From Accumulibacter jenkinsii (GTDB lineage Bacteria > Pseudomonadota > Gammaproteobacteria > Burkholderiales > Rhodocyclaceae), in the NCBI GenBank assembly GCA_036625225.1, contig JAZKUF010000003.1, positions 248,001 to 312,000 on the forward strand: DNA of 64,000 bases, given 5' to 3'. Below the pieces are notes generated by a model that saw nothing but the letters and a program-made list of their open reading frames with translations, searched no databases and had not been told where the DNA came from. Positions 1 through 8,023 of this stretch are shown piece after piece (positions within the stretch are counted from its first letter, which is position 1; the number at the start of each line of letters is the position of its first letter). The position numbers were made by a program, and so were the translations under genes.

Positions 1-1
1 C

Positions 2-727
2 GGCCACATCCTGACTATCGAGGATCCCATCGAGTATCTCTTCAAGCACAAGAAGTCGCTGGTCAACCAGCGCGAAATCGGCCTCGATACCCTGGGCTGG
101 GAAAATGCCCTGAAGAACGCCATGCGCCAGGCACCCGACTGCATCCTGATCGGCGAGATCCGCGACCGCGAGACGATGCAGGCGGCGATCGCCTACGCCC
201 AGACCGGCCACCTCTGCCTCGGCACCCTGCACGCCAACAACAGCTATCACGCGCTCAACCGGATCATCAACTTCTTCCCGCTCGATAGCCGGGCACCGCT
301 GTACATGGATCTTTCGGTCAGTCTGAAGGCGATCGTTTCGCAGCGCCTGGTGAAGAAAAAGGATGGCAAGCTGACACCGGCGGTCGAAGTCCTGCTCAAC
401 AGTTACCATGTTCAGGAACTGATCGAGGCCGGTGACCTGCCGGCCCTCAAGGAGGCCATGGAGCAGAGCCTGGCGCCGGGCTCGCGGACTTTCGAGCAGG
501 ATCTCTTCCGGCTTTATCGCACCGACGTGATCACGCTGCAGGAAGCGCTGGCCAATGCCGATTCGCCGACCAACCTGTCCTGGCTGATCAACAACCACGA
601 AGCGGCCGGCAGCACGCCGGTTGGCAACCAGTTGCGCGAGGCGGTCTTCGACCTGTCGACCAGCAACCCCGGCGGCCCTTCGTACACCGAGTTCTCCCTG
701 AGTCTTGACGATGCCACCACCGAATAG
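2..727 (+). CDS. pilU: PilU/PilT-type twitching motility ATPase, 5' end outside the window
   Basis: This is the C-terminal part of a type IV pilus retraction ATPase; the reading frame is open from base 2. The hexameric PilT/PilU ATPases power pilus depolymerisation at the inner membrane. Visible motifs are the Asp-box/Walker B region TIEDPIEYLF, then MRQAPDCILIGEIRD and the His-box-like TGHLCLGTLHANN. The segment NRIINFFPLD followed by a long acidic C-terminal tail is closer to PilU than to PilT, which ends sooner. The Walker A motif lies upstream of the window. The stop is 14 bases before dapE, which is transcribed in the same direction, but the two functions are unrelated. PilT is the main alternative name. 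Confidence 0.85.
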   Translation, partial: GHILTIEDPIEYLFKHKKSLVNQREIGLDTLGWENALKNAMRQAPDCILIGEIRDRETMQAAIAYAQTGHLCLGTLHANNSYHALNRIINFFPLDSRAPLYMDLSVSLKAIVSQRLVKKKDGKLTPAVEVLLNSYHVQELIEAGDLPALKEAMEQSLAPGSRTFEQDLFRLYRTDVITLQEALANADSPTNLSWLINNHEAAGSTPVGNQLREAVFDLSTSNPGGPSYTEFSLSLDDATTE

Positions 728-741
728 AAAGGGAGCCCGCG

Positions 742-1908
742 ATGTCGGCTGAGAAAACTCATGCGGCCTGGGGTGAAGCCACGCTCAAGCTGGCCGGACA
801 GCTGATCTCCTGCCGCTCGGTGACGCCCGAAGACGCCGGTTGTCTGGCGATCATCGGCAGCCGCCTGGAAGCGATCGGCTTCAGCTGCGAATTCATGAAC
901 CGCGGCCGGGTCAGCAACCTCTGGGCGCGCCGCGGCGATGAGAGCCCGGTGCTCTGCTTCGCCGGCCACACCGACGTCGTCCCCAGCGGGCCGCTCGACG
1001 AGTGGCACAGTGACCCTTTCGAGCCGGTCGAAAAGGATGGCGTGCTTTACGGTCGCGGCGCAGCCGACATGAAGGCGTCGCTGGCCGCTTTCGTGACCGC
1101 TGCCGAAGCTTTCGTCGCCGCGCGGCCGAGGCATGGCGGCTCGCTCGCTTTCCTGCTCACCTCGGATGAGGAGGGCGACGCCGTCGACGGGACGGTGGTC
1201 GTCACGGAGACTCTGCAGGAGCGCGGCGAATTGCTCGACTACTGCATCGTCGGTGAGCCGACGGCGGTGAACCGCCTCGGCGACACGGTCAAGAATGGCC
1301 GCCGGGGATCGCTGTCGGGCAAGCTGACCGTCCGCGGCACGCAGGGACACATCGCCTACCCGCAGCTGGCGAAGAACCCGATCCACCTCGCGGCGCCGGC
1401 GATTGCCCGCCTCGCCGAGCTGGTCTGGGACGAAGGCAACGCGTTCTTTCCCCCGACCACCTGGCAGATCTCGAACATCCACGGCGGCACCGGTGCCAGC
1501 AACGTCATCCCGGGCAGCGTCGACATCGACTTCAACTTCCGCTTCGGCAGCGCGAGCCTCCCCGAAAACCTCCAGGCCCGTCTGTGTGAAGTCCTCGACC
1601 GGCAGGGGCTGGACTACGACATCGTCTGGACGCTCGGCGCCCGACCCTTCCTCACCGGCAGCGGCACGCTGATCGACGCCGCACTGCTCGCGATCGCCGC
1701 CGAAACCGGCGTCGCAGCCGAGCTGTCGACCACCGGCGGCACCTCGGATGGCCGCTTCATCGCCAGCATCTGCCCGCAGGTGGTCGAGATCGGTCCGGTC
1801 AATGCCAGCATCCACAAGGTCAATGAATGCGTCGAAGTGGCCACCCTCGCGCCGCTCTCGGCGATCTATCGCCGCATTCTCGAACAGTTGTTGCCGGCGC
1901 ATGTTTGA
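742..1908 (+). CDS. dapE: Succinyl-diaminopimelate desuccinylase
   Basis: A 388-residue M20-family zinc hydrolase that removes succinate from N-succinyl-LL-2,6-diaminopimelate in the lysine and peptidoglycan (meso-DAP) pathway, in the cytoplasm. Seen in the sequence: the first metal motif FAGHTDVVPSG, the bridging-Asp segment GRGAADMKASLAAF, the TSDEEGDAVDGT catalytic Glu region, GEPTAVNRLGD, the dimerisation domain in the middle, and the C-terminal STTGGTSDGRF and PVNASIHKVNE. Length is normal for DapE (about 375-380). A GGGAGCC ribosome-binding site lies just before the ATG. The stop codon overlaps the start of prmB, so the two are probably translationally coupled. Confidence 0.95.
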   Translation: MSAEKTHAAWGEATLKLAGQLISCRSVTPEDAGCLAIIGSRLEAIGFSCEFMNRGRVSNLWARRGDESPVLCFAGHTDVVPSGPLDEWHSDPFEPVEKDGVLYGRGAADMKASLAAFVTAAEAFVAARPRHGGSLAFLLTSDEEGDAVDGTVVVTETLQERGELLDYCIVGEPTAVNRLGDTVKNGRRGSLSGKLTVRGTQGHIAYPQLAKNPIHLAAPAIARLAELVWDEGNAFFPPTTWQISNIHGGTGASNVIPGSVDIDFNFRFGSASLPENLQARLCEVLDRQGLDYDIVWTLGARPFLTGSGTLIDAALLAIAAETGVAAELSTTGGTSDGRFIASICPQVVEIGPVNASIHKVNECVEVATLAPLSAIYRRILEQLLPAHV

Positions 1909-2794
1909 CCAGGCCGCGAGCGAGCTTGTCACCCTGCGCGACCTGCTGCGCTTTGCCGTCAGTCGCTTCAACGAAGCCGGACTGTTCTTCGGTCATGGCG
2001 CCGACAACGCCTGGGACGAAGCCGTCTATCTGCTGCTGCACAGCCTGCACCTGCCGCTTGACCGGCTCGAACCGTTTCTCGACGCACGGCTGACGGGCCA
2101 GGAGCGCAGCGACCTCCTGCGCATCATCGAGCGCCGGGTTTGCGAACGGCTGCCGGTTGCCTACCTGACCCACGAGGCCTGGCTGGGCGAGTTCAGTTTC
2201 TACGTCGACGAACGGGTGATCGTTCCCCGCTCGTTCATCGCCGAACTGCTGCGCGAGCAGCTGGTCCCCTGGGTCGACGCCCCGGAGGCGGTGGCTGACG
2301 TCCTCGACCTGTGCACCGGCTCGGGGTGCCTCGCGATCCTCGCCGCACACGCTTTCCCGCAGGCCCGCATCGACGCCGTCGACCTGTCACCGGACGCGCT
2401 CGCCGTCGCCCGCCGCAACCTTGCCGACTACGATCTGTCGGCCCGCATTCGCCTCGTCGAGGGCAACCTGTTCGCCGGCCTCAAGGGCCGGCGCTACGAC
2501 CTGATCATCGCCAATCCCCCTTACGTCAATGCCGCGGCGATGGCCACCCTGCCCGCCGAGTACCAGCGGGAACCGGTACTGGCGCTGGCCAGCGGCGAAG
2601 ACGGCCTGGATCTGACGCGTGCCATCCTCGCCGGCGCGCGCAAGCATCTCCAGCCGGGTGGCCTGCTGGTGGTCGAGATCGGCCACAACCGCGAGGCGCT
2701 CGAAGCCGCTTTTCCCGCGACGCCCTTCACCTGGCTCGACACCAGCGCCGGCGATCAGTATGTTTTCCTGCTGCAGCGCGAAGAGCTGCCGTGA
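1901..2794 (+). CDS. prmB: Ribosomal protein L3 glutamine N5-methyltransferase
   Basis: A class I SAM-dependent methyltransferase of about 297 residues that methylates a glutamine of ribosomal protein L3. The SAM-binding loop DLCTGSGCLAILAA and the signature IIANPPYVN, which holds the glutamine side chain, are both present. An N-terminal helical domain precedes them, as in PrmB and PrmC. The open frame extends upstream through dapE, but the ATG at 1901 matches the family N-terminus (MFDQAASELVTLRDLLRFA) and overlaps the dapE stop by 8 bases. PrmC, which acts on release factors, is the alternative, but the N-terminal region and the lack of a prfA neighbour favour PrmB. Confidence 0.9.
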   Translation: MFDQAASELVTLRDLLRFAVSRFNEAGLFFGHGADNAWDEAVYLLLHSLHLPLDRLEPFLDARLTGQERSDLLRIIERRVCERLPVAYLTHEAWLGEFSFYVDERVIVPRSFIAELLREQLVPWVDAPEAVADVLDLCTGSGCLAILAAHAFPQARIDAVDLSPDALAVARRNLADYDLSARIRLVEGNLFAGLKGRRYDLIIANPPYVNAAAMATLPAEYQREPVLALASGEDGLDLTRAILAGARKHLQPGGLLVVEIGHNREALEAAFPATPFTWLDTSAGDQYVFLLQREELP

Positions 2795-3423
2795 GCCGCC
2801 TGCGCTGGCTGTGCCTGGTCACCCTCATGCTGCTGGCCGGCTGCCAGGGTTCGCCCGAACTCCCCGCGCTGCCGGCGGGCACGGCGGTACTCGCTTTCGG
2901 CAACAGCATCACCTTTGGCAGCGGTGCCCGGCCGGGCGAAGATTACCCGAGCCTGCTGGCCAGCCGCAGCGGCTGGCAGGTGCATAACGCCGGCATCCCC
3001 GGTGACACCGCGTCGGCCGCGCGCGACCGGATTGGCGAAGAACTCGACGCCACACGCCCGGCGCTCGTGATCGTCGAGCTCGGCGGTAACGACTTTCTCC
3101 GGCGGCGGCCGGAGGCCGCGGTCAAGGAAGACCTGCGCGCGATCATCGGCAGCATCCGGCAGAGCGGTGCACAGGTCGTGCTGATCGCCGTCCCCAGGCT
3201 CTCGCTGCTCGGCGTCGCGAGCGGCAGGCTGCCTGATGCCGAAATCTACGCCGACCTCGCACGCGAGGAAAAGCTGCCACTGGTGACCGGCGTTCTCGCC
3301 GGCATTCTCGCCGACCCGCAGCTGAAAGCCGATCCCATCCACCCCAACGCCATCGGCTACCGGAAAATGGCCGCAGGCATCGCCGACCAGCTGCAAACGA
3401 TCGGCCTCCTCGCGAAGCCGTGA
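2791..3423 (+). CDS. SGNH/GDSL-family esterase lipoprotein
   Basis: A 210-residue secreted hydrolase. A GTG start at 2791 overlaps the prmB stop (GTGA). The signal peptide ends in the lipobox LLAGC near residue 17, so the mature protein is probably a lipoprotein. SGNH blocks follow: block I FGNSITFGSG with the catalytic Ser, block II Gly in NAGIPGDT, block III ELGGNDFLRR with the oxyanion Asn, and block V DPIHPNAIGY with the catalytic Asp and His. It resembles the TesA/arylesterase branch. The substrate (acyl ester, thioester or phospholipid) cannot be read from the sequence. It is probably cotranscribed with dapE and prmB. Confidence 0.85.
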   Translation: MSRLRWLCLVTLMLLAGCQGSPELPALPAGTAVLAFGNSITFGSGARPGEDYPSLLASRSGWQVHNAGIPGDTASAARDRIGEELDATRPALVIVELGGNDFLRRRPEAAVKEDLRAIIGSIRQSGAQVVLIAVPRLSLLGVASGRLPDAEIYADLAREEKLPLVTGVLAGILADPQLKADPIHPNAIGYRKMAAGIADQLQTIGLLAKP

Positions 3424-3601
3424 TCGCCAGCGCCGGTCAGTGCGAAAGTCGTTTCGCGACTCACCGTCTTCACCTCTTCCAGCGCAGGGAGAAGGCAGGT
3501 GCTGGAAGGTCCTTCCGGGACTGACATAGCCCAGACACGAGGCCGATGTCACTGCACGCTGTACGACCATTACCCTGACCGTTAGCCCGTATGGAGCACC
3601 A

Positions 3602-6241
3602 ATGAAAACCGAAACCCCGCAAAGAATCCATCGTCAGGATTACACGCCGCCGCCGTTTCTCGTCGAACAGGTCGAACTCGATGTCCGGTTCCTCGCCGGT
3701 GAAGTCCTGGTCGAGAGCCAGCTGCGCCTGCGGCGCAACCCGGCCGCAGCGCCCGGACAAGCCCTGCAGCTTGACGGTCACGGGCTCGAAACGATCTCGC
3801 TGACGGTCGATGGGCAGCCGCTCGCGGCCGGCGCCTATTACTGCGGCGATGCTCTGCTGGTGATCGCCGATCCGCCAGACGCGTTCACCCTGGGCACGCT
3901 GGTACGCATCGACGCCGACCACAACACCAGCCTGGCCGGACTCTACCGCTCGAAAGACGGTTATTTCACCCAGTGCGAGGCGCAGGGCTTTCGCCGCATC
4001 ACCTGGTTTCCCGACCGGCCCGACATCATGTCGCGCTATGTCGTGACCCTGCACGCCGACAAGGCCAGCCTGCCGGTGCTGCTGGCGAACGGCAATCCGG
4101 TCGCCAGCGGCGACGAAGGAACCGATCGCCACTGGGCGCGATGGGAAGATCCCTTTGTCAAGCCCTGTTACCTGTTCGCGCTCGTCGCCGCCCGTCTCGA
4201 TGTGCTGCGCGACTATTTCACCACCGGCAGCGGGCGCACCGTTCAGCTCGCGGTCTTCGTCGAGCCCGGCAAGCTCGACCAGTGTGCGCACGCGATGGAC
4301 GCGCTGCAGCGTTCGATGCGCTGGGACGAGACGGTCTTCGGCCTCGAGTGCGACCTCGACCATTACATGATCGTCGCCGTCGGCGACTTCAACATGGGCG
4401 CCATGGAAAACAAGGGGCTCAACATCTTCAACACCAAGTACGTCCTTGCCCGCGCCGACACCGCCACCGATGGCGACTACCAGAACATCGACCGCGTCGT
4501 CGCGCACGAGTACTTCCACAACTGGACCGGCAACCGCGTCACCTGTCGCGACTGGTTCCAGCTCTCGCTGAAGGAAGGGCTGACGGTCTTTCGCGACCAG
4601 GAATTCGGCGCCGACATGCACAGCCGCGCGGTCACCCGGATTCGCGACGTGCGCGCGCTGCGCGCCGTCCAGTTCCCCGAAGATGCCGGTCCGATGGCCC
4701 ATCCGGTACGACCCGATTCCTATATCGAGATCAACAACTTCTACACCAGCACGGTCTATGAAAAAGGCGCCGAAGTGGTGCGCATGATCCAGACGCTGAT
4801 CGGCCGGGAGGCTTTCCGGCGCGGCATGGATCTCTACTTCGAGCGGCATGACGGGCAGGCGGTCACCTGCGATGATTTCGTCACCGCCATGGCCGACGCC
4901 GCGGGCGTCGATCTGACCCGTTTCAAGCGCTGGTACGACCACTCCGGCACGCCGCAGCTGCATGCCCGCGGCACTTACGACCCGAGCCGCCGCCGCTATC
5001 TCCTGACCCTGACGCAAACGCGGCCAGGCGACGCCGCCGCCGCGCCTTTCCACATCCCGGTCGCGGTCGGCCTCAACGGCGCCGACGGCGAGGATCTGCC
5101 GCTGCATCTCGCCGACGACGGTGATTGCGCCGAACGCGGGCAAACGACGCGCGTCCTCTCGCTGACCGAGAACGAGCAGGAGTTCATCTTCGAAGACCTG
5201 GCCGCCGCGCCGGTGCCCTCGCTGCTGCGCAATTTCTCGGCACCGGTGATTCTCGTCTGCGACTGGCGCAACGAAGAGCTCAGCCATCTGCTCGCCCACG
5301 ACAGCGACCCCTTCAATCGCTGGGAAGCCGGCCAGCGCCTGGCGACCCGGCTGATCCTGGCGGCTGCCGACGAGCTCGCCGCCGGCCGGCCGGCACACTG
5401 GCCGGCAACCTTCGCCACGGCAGCGGCGCAGGTCCTGCGGCGAGGAGACGAAGACCCGGCCTTTGCCGCGGAAGCGCTGACGCTGCCCGGGGAAGCGACG
5501 CTCGCCGAAGAAATGCTCCTCGTCGACCCGGACGCGCTGCACGCCGCGCGCAACGGCCTGCGCCGTTTCCTCGCCGAACAGCTCGGCAGCGAACTGCGGC
5601 AGTGCTACGATGCGCTGTCCACGGACGGACCCTACCAGCCGACCCCGGCCGCCGCCGGCCGGCGCGCCCTGCGCAACCTGTGCCTCGGCTACCTCTGCGA
5701 AAACGAGGGCGCCGAAACACGAACCCTCGCGCTGCGCCAGTTCGAATCGGCCGACAACATGACCGACCAGTTCGCCGCCCTCGCAACCCTCGCCCAGCAG
5801 GCCTGCGGCGAAAGCAAACAGGCGCTCGCCGCTTTCTACGAGCGCTGGCATGACGAAGCGCTGGTGGTGGACAAGTGGCTGTCGGTGCAGGCGTCGAGCC
5901 GCCTGGCCGAGACCCTGGCGATCGTCCGGCGGCTGCTCCTGCATCCGGCGTTCGACCTGCACAACCCGAACAAGGTGTACGCGCTGGTCAATACCTTCGG
6001 CAACAACCATGTCCGTTTCCACGCCGCCGATGGCAGTGGCTACCGCTTCCTGGCCGAACAGATCGCCCAGCTTGAGCGCGTGAACCCGCAGGTTGCCGCG
6101 CGCCTGGCCAGGCGTTTCGATCGCTGGCGCCGGTTCGACGACCAGCGACAGGCGCACGCGCGCGCCGCACTCGAAGGCCTGCGGGCCATCGATGGCCTGT
6201 CCGCCGATGTGCAGGAGATCGTCGGGCGAGCGCTCGCCTGA
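3602..6241 (+). CDS. pepN: Aminopeptidase N (M1 family zinc peptidase)
   Basis: An 879-residue cytosolic aminopeptidase that removes N-terminal residues from peptides. The exopeptidase motif GAMENKG and the zinc site HEYFHNWTGN (HExxH near residue 302), followed 18 residues later by the third ligand Glu in SLKEGLTVFRD, are all intact. Length and C-terminal helical superdomain match the proteobacterial PepN group (about 870-890 residues). The start is an ATG after a 178-base untranslated gap with no obvious gene. A perfect 10-bp stem (6317-6347) follows the stop and may end the transcript. Confidence 0.95.
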   Translation: MKTETPQRIHRQDYTPPPFLVEQVELDVRFLAGEVLVESQLRLRRNPAAAPGQALQLDGHGLETISLTVDGQPLAAGAYYCGDALLVIADPPDAFTLGTLVRIDADHNTSLAGLYRSKDGYFTQCEAQGFRRITWFPDRPDIMSRYVVTLHADKASLPVLLANGNPVASGDEGTDRHWARWEDPFVKPCYLFALVAARLDVLRDYFTTGSGRTVQLAVFVEPGKLDQCAHAMDALQRSMRWDETVFGLECDLDHYMIVAVGDFNMGAMENKGLNIFNTKYVLARADTATDGDYQNIDRVVAHEYFHNWTGNRVTCRDWFQLSLKEGLTVFRDQEFGADMHSRAVTRIRDVRALRAVQFPEDAGPMAHPVRPDSYIEINNFYTSTVYEKGAEVVRMIQTLIGREAFRRGMDLYFERHDGQAVTCDDFVTAMADAAGVDLTRFKRWYDHSGTPQLHARGTYDPSRRRYLLTLTQTRPGDAAAAPFHIPVAVGLNGADGEDLPLHLADDGDCAERGQTTRVLSLTENEQEFIFEDLAAAPVPSLLRNFSAPVILVCDWRNEELSHLLAHDSDPFNRWEAGQRLATRLILAAADELAAGRPAHWPATFATAAAQVLRRGDEDPAFAAEALTLPGEATLAEEMLLVDPDALHAARNGLRRFLAEQLGSELRQCYDALSTDGPYQPTPAAAGRRALRNLCLGYLCENEGAETRTLALRQFESADNMTDQFAALATLAQQACGESKQALAAFYERWHDEALVVDKWLSVQASSRLAETLAIVRRLLLHPAFDLHNPNKVYALVNTFGNNHVRFHAADGSGYRFLAEQIAQLERVNPQVAARLARRFDRWRRFDDQRQAHARAALEGLRAIDGLSADVQEIVGRALA

Positions 6242-6316
6242 GGGAGGCGATCCGGCAGCGCGACGCCGGCGAGCGCTGCCGGCCGCGCAGCAGGGCAGCC
6301 CGCCGGCGCCGCGCAG

Positions 6317-6347
6317 GGTCCGCCCGCCGGGCAATGTCGGGCGGACC
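6317..6347 (+). terminator. GC-rich hairpin after pepN
   Basis: A perfect 10-bp inverted repeat, GGTCCGCCCG and CGGGCGGACC, with an 11-base loop lies 75 bases after the pepN stop. No T-tract follows, so it would be a weak or non-canonical terminator, or an mRNA-end stabiliser. It precedes the tRNA promoter. Confidence 0.4.
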
Positions 6348-6374
6348 AATGGTGCTGCGGGCAACAAATAGTGC

Positions 6375-6403
6375 TTGAGCAGAACGCCCCGGCCCGATAT
6401 AAT
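6375..6403 (+). promoter_or_regulatory. Sigma-70 promoter of tRNA-Arg
   Basis: A -35 box TTGAGC and a perfect -10 box TATAAT are separated by exactly 17 bases. The expected start point is near 6410, about 15 bases before the tRNA. The bases after the -10 box (CTCGCGC) are GC-rich, as in stringent-type tRNA promoters. Confidence 0.8.
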
Positions 6404-6424
6404 CTCGCGCTCAAACACGGCAAG

Positions 6425-6501
6425 GCGCCCGTAGCTCAGTTGGATAGAGTACTTGGCTACGAACCAAGGGGTCGGGCGTTCGAATCGCTCCGGGCGTGCC
6501 A
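6425..6501 (+). tRNA. tRNA-Arg (anticodon ACG)
   Basis: A 77-base cloverleaf with encoded CCA. The acceptor arms GCGCCCG and CGGGCGT pair (first pair G-U), followed by discriminator G. The D-arm has AGCTCAGTTGGATAGAGT, the anticodon stem-loop is CTTGG-CTACGAA-CCAAG with anticodon ACG, and the T-loop is TTCGAAT on a GGGCG/CGCTC stem. It reads CGN arginine codons after A34-to-inosine editing. The accessory region begins immediately downstream, which is a common site for island integration, but no repeated tRNA 3' end was seen in the window. Confidence 0.95.
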
Positions 6502-6513
6502 AAGGAAGCAAGC

Positions 6514-6543
6514 AAAAAGGCCAATCTTCGGATTGGCCTTTTT
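6514..6543 (+). terminator. Rho-independent terminator after tRNA-Arg
   Basis: AAAAAGGCCAATC, a TTCG loop, then GATTGGCCTTTTT: a 13-bp perfect stem closed by a stable UUCG-type tetraloop and ending in a T-run. The A-run on the 5' side makes it potentially bidirectional. Confidence 0.92.
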
Positions 6544-6665
6544 GTTTTCCAGGATTGTTTGGGTACAAGTCGGCGCCAGCACGCCTTCTTTCACGGGTCA
6601 GGGTCCCAGCGCTGGTTTTTGATTCATGTCAAGAGCAAGCTCGAAATCTCCTGTATAAATATTCT

Positions 6666-6755
6666 GAATGAGCAAATGGCAAACGGGATGAAAGTCCCGG
6701 ACGCAAAGCTGCAGACCCTAACCTGAAGTTTAGGAGGGTGGCTGGGTTACCTCTC
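6666..6755 (+). promoter_or_regulatory. Cyclic di-GMP-I (GEMM-I) riboswitch
   Basis: The hallmark elements of the GEMM-I aptamer occur in order and at the right spacing. GGCAAAC begins the core. The P2 hairpin CGGGAT-GAAA-GTCCCG carries a GNRA tetraloop. The conserved GGACGCAAAGC follows, then the P3 arm with the tetraloop receptor (ACCCTAA ... TTAGGAGGGT), and the closing GGCTGGGTTACC. This closely tracks the well-known Vibrio Vc2 aptamer. A TATAAAT sequence at about 6654 could be the -10 box. No convincing expression-platform terminator was identified; GGCAC-GTTC-GTGCC (6759-6772) is a short hairpin without a T-run. The next complete non-transposon gene downstream is the DUF4347/RTX gene at 10306, now 3.5 kb away beyond IS66 sequence. 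Confidence 0.88.
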
Positions 6756-7068
6756 CGGGCACGTTCGTGCCTGCGCGTTGACACATCCCCCCTTCCTTTC
6801 GGTAATTGAATCAAGCGGTTCCGGATAGATTTCCGGCATTGGCGCGACGGAATACCTCCTCGTCGAGATGCTGAAATCCCGGACGGCTTGGGCTCTGCCT
6901 GTCGGATGACTTTTTGCTGACTGCTGACAAATTGATCGCTCAGTTGAAAGATCAGGATTGGCGGTCATTCGAGATGCAGTGATGTTTTTTGACCACGGAT
7001 TCGGAACAAGGGAGAACCGACATGAGTGTCCTTCCGGCAAGATTGCATGAAATCGCTGGACGTCCTTG
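6756..7068. other. Gene-poor leader between riboswitch and IS66 remnant
   Basis: No supported gene in about 310 bases. The only candidate is a 16-codon frame at 7022-7072 (ATG AGT GTC ...) with a plausible GGGAG ribosome-binding site 8 bases upstream. Its stop lies at the presumed IS66 left end, so it could be the stub of the gene the riboswitch once controlled, or chance. Base composition is lower in GC than the core genes. Confidence 0.5.
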
Positions 7069-7108
7069 GTAAGGTTGGCTGCGAATTCAACCTGAAGAGG
7101 AGCGGCAG

Positions 7109-7537
7109 ATGGACAACCTGGAGAAGGTGGCGGCAGTAGGTTCTGGCGAGAGCCTGGCGGAGGTACGGGAGCGGTTCAAGGGCTGGCGTGAAACGCGGGG
7201 ACGCGGGGAGCACATTCCTCGATCGTTGTGGGCGGCGGCGGTTGGCATCGCACGAGAACACGGCCTGCACGTCACCGCGCGGGAACTCCAGCTGAATTAT
7301 GAAGGGTTGAAGCGGCGCCAGCAGGGGCAGGCCGGGGGGGCGCTCGGGACCAGGGGAAATGAAACCCGGTTCGTCGAATTGACGGTGTCGCCCGCCCAGG
7401 AGCCCGTCGCTCAGCGCCTCTGCGAGTGCACGATAGAACTCGAGAACCCACGCGGCGCCAAGATGCGGGTGGAACTCAATGGCCCGGGCCTGGCCGGTCT
7501 CGCCGGCCTGTGCAGCGCCTTCTGGTGCGCCGCATGA
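7109..7537 (+). CDS. tnpA: IS66 accessory protein TnpA
   Basis: A 142-residue protein of the IS66 TnpA (OrfA) family. It starts MDNLEKVAAVG and has a helix-turn-helix-like N-terminal half (SLWAAAVGIAREHGLHVTA), as in proteins that assist IS66 transposition. A good GAGGAGCGGCAG ribosome-binding region precedes the ATG. The TGA stop overlaps the tnpB start (ATGA), the usual coupling in this family. Confidence 0.82.
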   Translation: MDNLEKVAAVGSGESLAEVRERFKGWRETRGRGEHIPRSLWAAAVGIAREHGLHVTARELQLNYEGLKRRQQGQAGGALGTRGNETRFVELTVSPAQEPVAQRLCECTIELENPRGAKMRVELNGPGLAGLAGLCSAFWCAA

Positions 7538-7887
7538 TCCAGATCACGCCGCACATGCGTCTCCTGGTCGCGGTCGAACCGATCGATTTTCGGGCCGGCA
7601 TCGATGGGCTGGCCGGCATCTGCCGGCAGCGCCTGGCGGCCGATCCGTTCAGCGGCGGGCTGTTCATCTTCCGCAACCGCGCACGGACAGCGATCAAGAT
7701 TCTGGTCTACGATGGCCAGGGTTTCTGGCTCTGCCAGAAGCGTCTGTCGAGTGGCCGGTTTGCCTTCTGGCCCGATGGTACGGCGCCGCTCCAGCCGCTT
7801 CAGGCTTGCGAGCTGCAGGTGCTGCTGATGGCCGGCGACCCCACGCGGACCCGCGCGGCGCCGGCCTGGCGCCGCCTCGCGGCGTAG
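7534..7887 (+). CDS. tnpB: IS66 Orf2-like protein TnpB
   Basis: A 117-residue protein with the IS66 Orf2 signature: LVAVEPIDFRAGIDGLAGIC, then DPFSGGLFIFRNRARTAIKILVYD as RNR-type core and GFWLCQKRLSSGRFAFWP. Length is normal. Its function in transposition is unknown, although it is required in some IS66 elements. In a standard element tnpC would follow in the same direction; here it is inverted. Confidence 0.9.
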   Translation: MIQITPHMRLLVAVEPIDFRAGIDGLAGICRQRLAADPFSGGLFIFRNRARTAIKILVYDGQGFWLCQKRLSSGRFAFWPDGTAPLQPLQACELQVLLMAGDPTRTRAAPAWRRLAA

Positions 7888-8023
7888 GGTCGCCAGCGCT
7901 CAGGTGATTTCAGGAAATTCCTCTACCCGCCAAGCCGAGGAAGCAGGCGGCCACAGGCGGATGCATCTACCCGCTTCTCCACGATTAGGCAGAATACCGG
8001 TACGAGGTTTGTTGGAAATCGCC

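Noticed and set aside
514..1971. 485-residue minus-strand open frame opposite dapE
   Set aside because: Antisense of dapE; composition typical of a shadow frame.
3470..6568. 1032-residue open frame on the minus strand opposite pepN
   Set aside because: It is the antisense shadow of pepN in high-GC DNA. The protein has no recognisable domain, and the pepN frame has full catalytic motifs.
7061..7068. CGTCCTTG as the 8-bp target duplication of IS66
   Set aside because: No second copy next to a matching TTAC end was found in the window; the similar AGTCCTTG at 9688 lacks the inverted-repeat context.
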